A stretch of 64,000 bases of DNA from Actinomyces sp. HPA0247. Lineage in GTDB: Bacteria > Actinomycetota > Actinomycetes > Actinomycetales > Actinomycetaceae. The position numbers were made by a program, and so were the translations under genes. The DNA is taken from NCBI GenBank assembly GCA_000411415.1, contig KE150451.1, positions 434,717 to 498,716 of the forward strand, in the 5' to 3' direction. Positions 63,397 through 64,000 of the stretch are shown here, piece by piece (the first letter of the stretch is position 1; each line of letters starts with the position of its first letter). The notes beneath the pieces are model-generated. The model was not told the DNA's origin. It made no database searches and saw only the letters and a program-made list of their open reading frames with translations.

Positions 63397-64000
63397 GGCT
63401 CGACCACCTCGATGCAGCCCTGCGCGACGACCTCGGCGATGACCTGCGGGTCCGTCGTATTTTCGCCGATGCGATTCGGTTTGCCCGTCCCGTGGTAGTC
63501 GGAGGAGCCGAACATCGCCAGGCCCATCTCCCGGGCCATGCGCTCGACGTCGGCGCGGTCCTCGGGCGCGTGGTCGCGGTGGTCGCGCTCGATGCCAAAG
63601 AGGCCGGCCTGTGCCATCTCGGCGATAACAGCCTCGGGCAGCAGGCGCTGGCGCTTGCGAGCGCGGGGGTGGGCCAGGACGGGCACTCCCCCGGCCTCGC
63701 GCACGCAGCGCACGGCCTCGACCGGGTCGGGCGCCCAGTGGTGCACGTAGTGCGGACCTGACGGGTGCAGGGCCTTGACGAAAGCGGCACTGCGGTCGGG
63801 GAAGGCACCGGCGGCGACGAGCGCGTCGGCGATGTGCGGACGCCCCACGGGCCCGCCCTCGGGTGCGAAGGAAAGGACATCCTCCCACGTGATCGGGTAG
63901 TCCGCGCTCAGGTTCTCCACCATGCGCAGGGCGCGCGTTTCGCGATCCTCGCGAGTCCGGCGGAAATTATCGACGAGGCCGGGGCTGGCCGGGTCGAAAA
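63393..64000 (-). CDS. PHP-domain phosphoesterase, C-terminal part (5' end outside window)
   Basis: The frame is open to the window edge; about 200 residues are present. GGVPVLAHPRARKRQ carries the conserved HP of the PHP domain, and LAMFGSSDYHGTGKPN the late DxH motif that completes the metal site. It resembles RNase AM/YciV-type 3',5'-nucleotide phosphatases. The N-terminal HxH motif lies outside. An in-frame ATG at 63923 is internal, because homologous sequence continues upstream (for example LVDNFRRTREDRE). Confidence 0.85.
   Translation of the reverse strand, partial: FDPASPGLVDNFRRTREDRETRALRMVENLSADYPITWEDVLSFAPEGGPVGRPHIADALVAAGAFPDRSAAFVKALHPSGPHYVHHWAPDPVEAVRCVREAGGVPVLAHPRARKRQRLLPEAVIAEMAQAGLFGIERDHRDHAPEDRADVERMAREMGLAMFGSSDYHGTGKPNRIGENTTDPQVIAEVVAQGCIEVVEP

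Overview
The window reads as chromosomal DNA of a high-GC Gram-positive actinobacterium, most probably Actinomycetaceae (the Actinomyces/Schaalia group of oral commensals). The evidence is a WhiB regulator beside DUF3499, DUF5719 and an actinobacterial zincin-like protein; an AdnA/AdnB pair of recombination nucleases; DUF3107; a TIGR03089-type protein; LAxTG-anchored surface proteins; and strongly GC-biased codons with frequent GTG and some TTG starts. I see no tRNA, rRNA, transposase, integrase or CRISPR array.

Layout. 0-9.4 kb is conserved actinobacterial material: a DUF58 / SpoIIM-like / RDD group, then DUF3499, the zincin-like protein, DUF5719, a giant membrane GT2 and a WhiB2-type regulator. 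9.4-35.4 kb is a large cell-surface polysaccharide region: rmlB, many GT2 and GT4 glycosyltransferases, two DUF2142 membrane proteins, an RgpF-like protein, an SDR, an acyltransferase-3 plus AlgX-like O-acetylation pair, a Wzm/Wzt-type ABC exporter, and a secreted NlpC/P60 enzyme with choline-binding-type repeats. A phosphocholine (lic) module follows: an HTH-LicC-LicA fusion, LicB and two LicD-type transferases. Together these suggest a rhamnose-containing, O-acetylated, phosphocholine-decorated wall polymer and an enzyme that could dock onto it.

35.4-42.5 kb is accessory DNA: about 1.2 kb of non-coding repeats, an MFS sugar transporter, an iolB remnant, a GntR regulator, a broken reading frame and an AT-rich orphan membrane protein. 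42.5-52.2 kb is housekeeping: adnB, adnA, DUF3107, a ferritin-like protein and a DEAD-box RNA helicase. 52.25-52.94 kb is non-coding and carries four tandem copies of an unusual repeat module, followed by a second AT-rich orphan membrane protein. 54.2-64 kb holds an AlbA_2 membrane protein, a YtrA-type GntR with its ABC transporter, glycogen phosphorylase, two sortase-anchored surface proteins, a MarC protein and a PHP-domain protein cut by the window edge.

The most unusual signal is the family of repeat arrays at 52.26-52.94 kb, with related arrays at 36.95-37.29 kb. In each, a short motif recurs every 19-20 bp, three or four times in one direction and then two or three times in reverse. The motif differs between arrays. 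In the 52-kb set every array ends with the same tail, AACAAG-N6-CGCGG, about one period after the last repeat. I know of no described element with this design.
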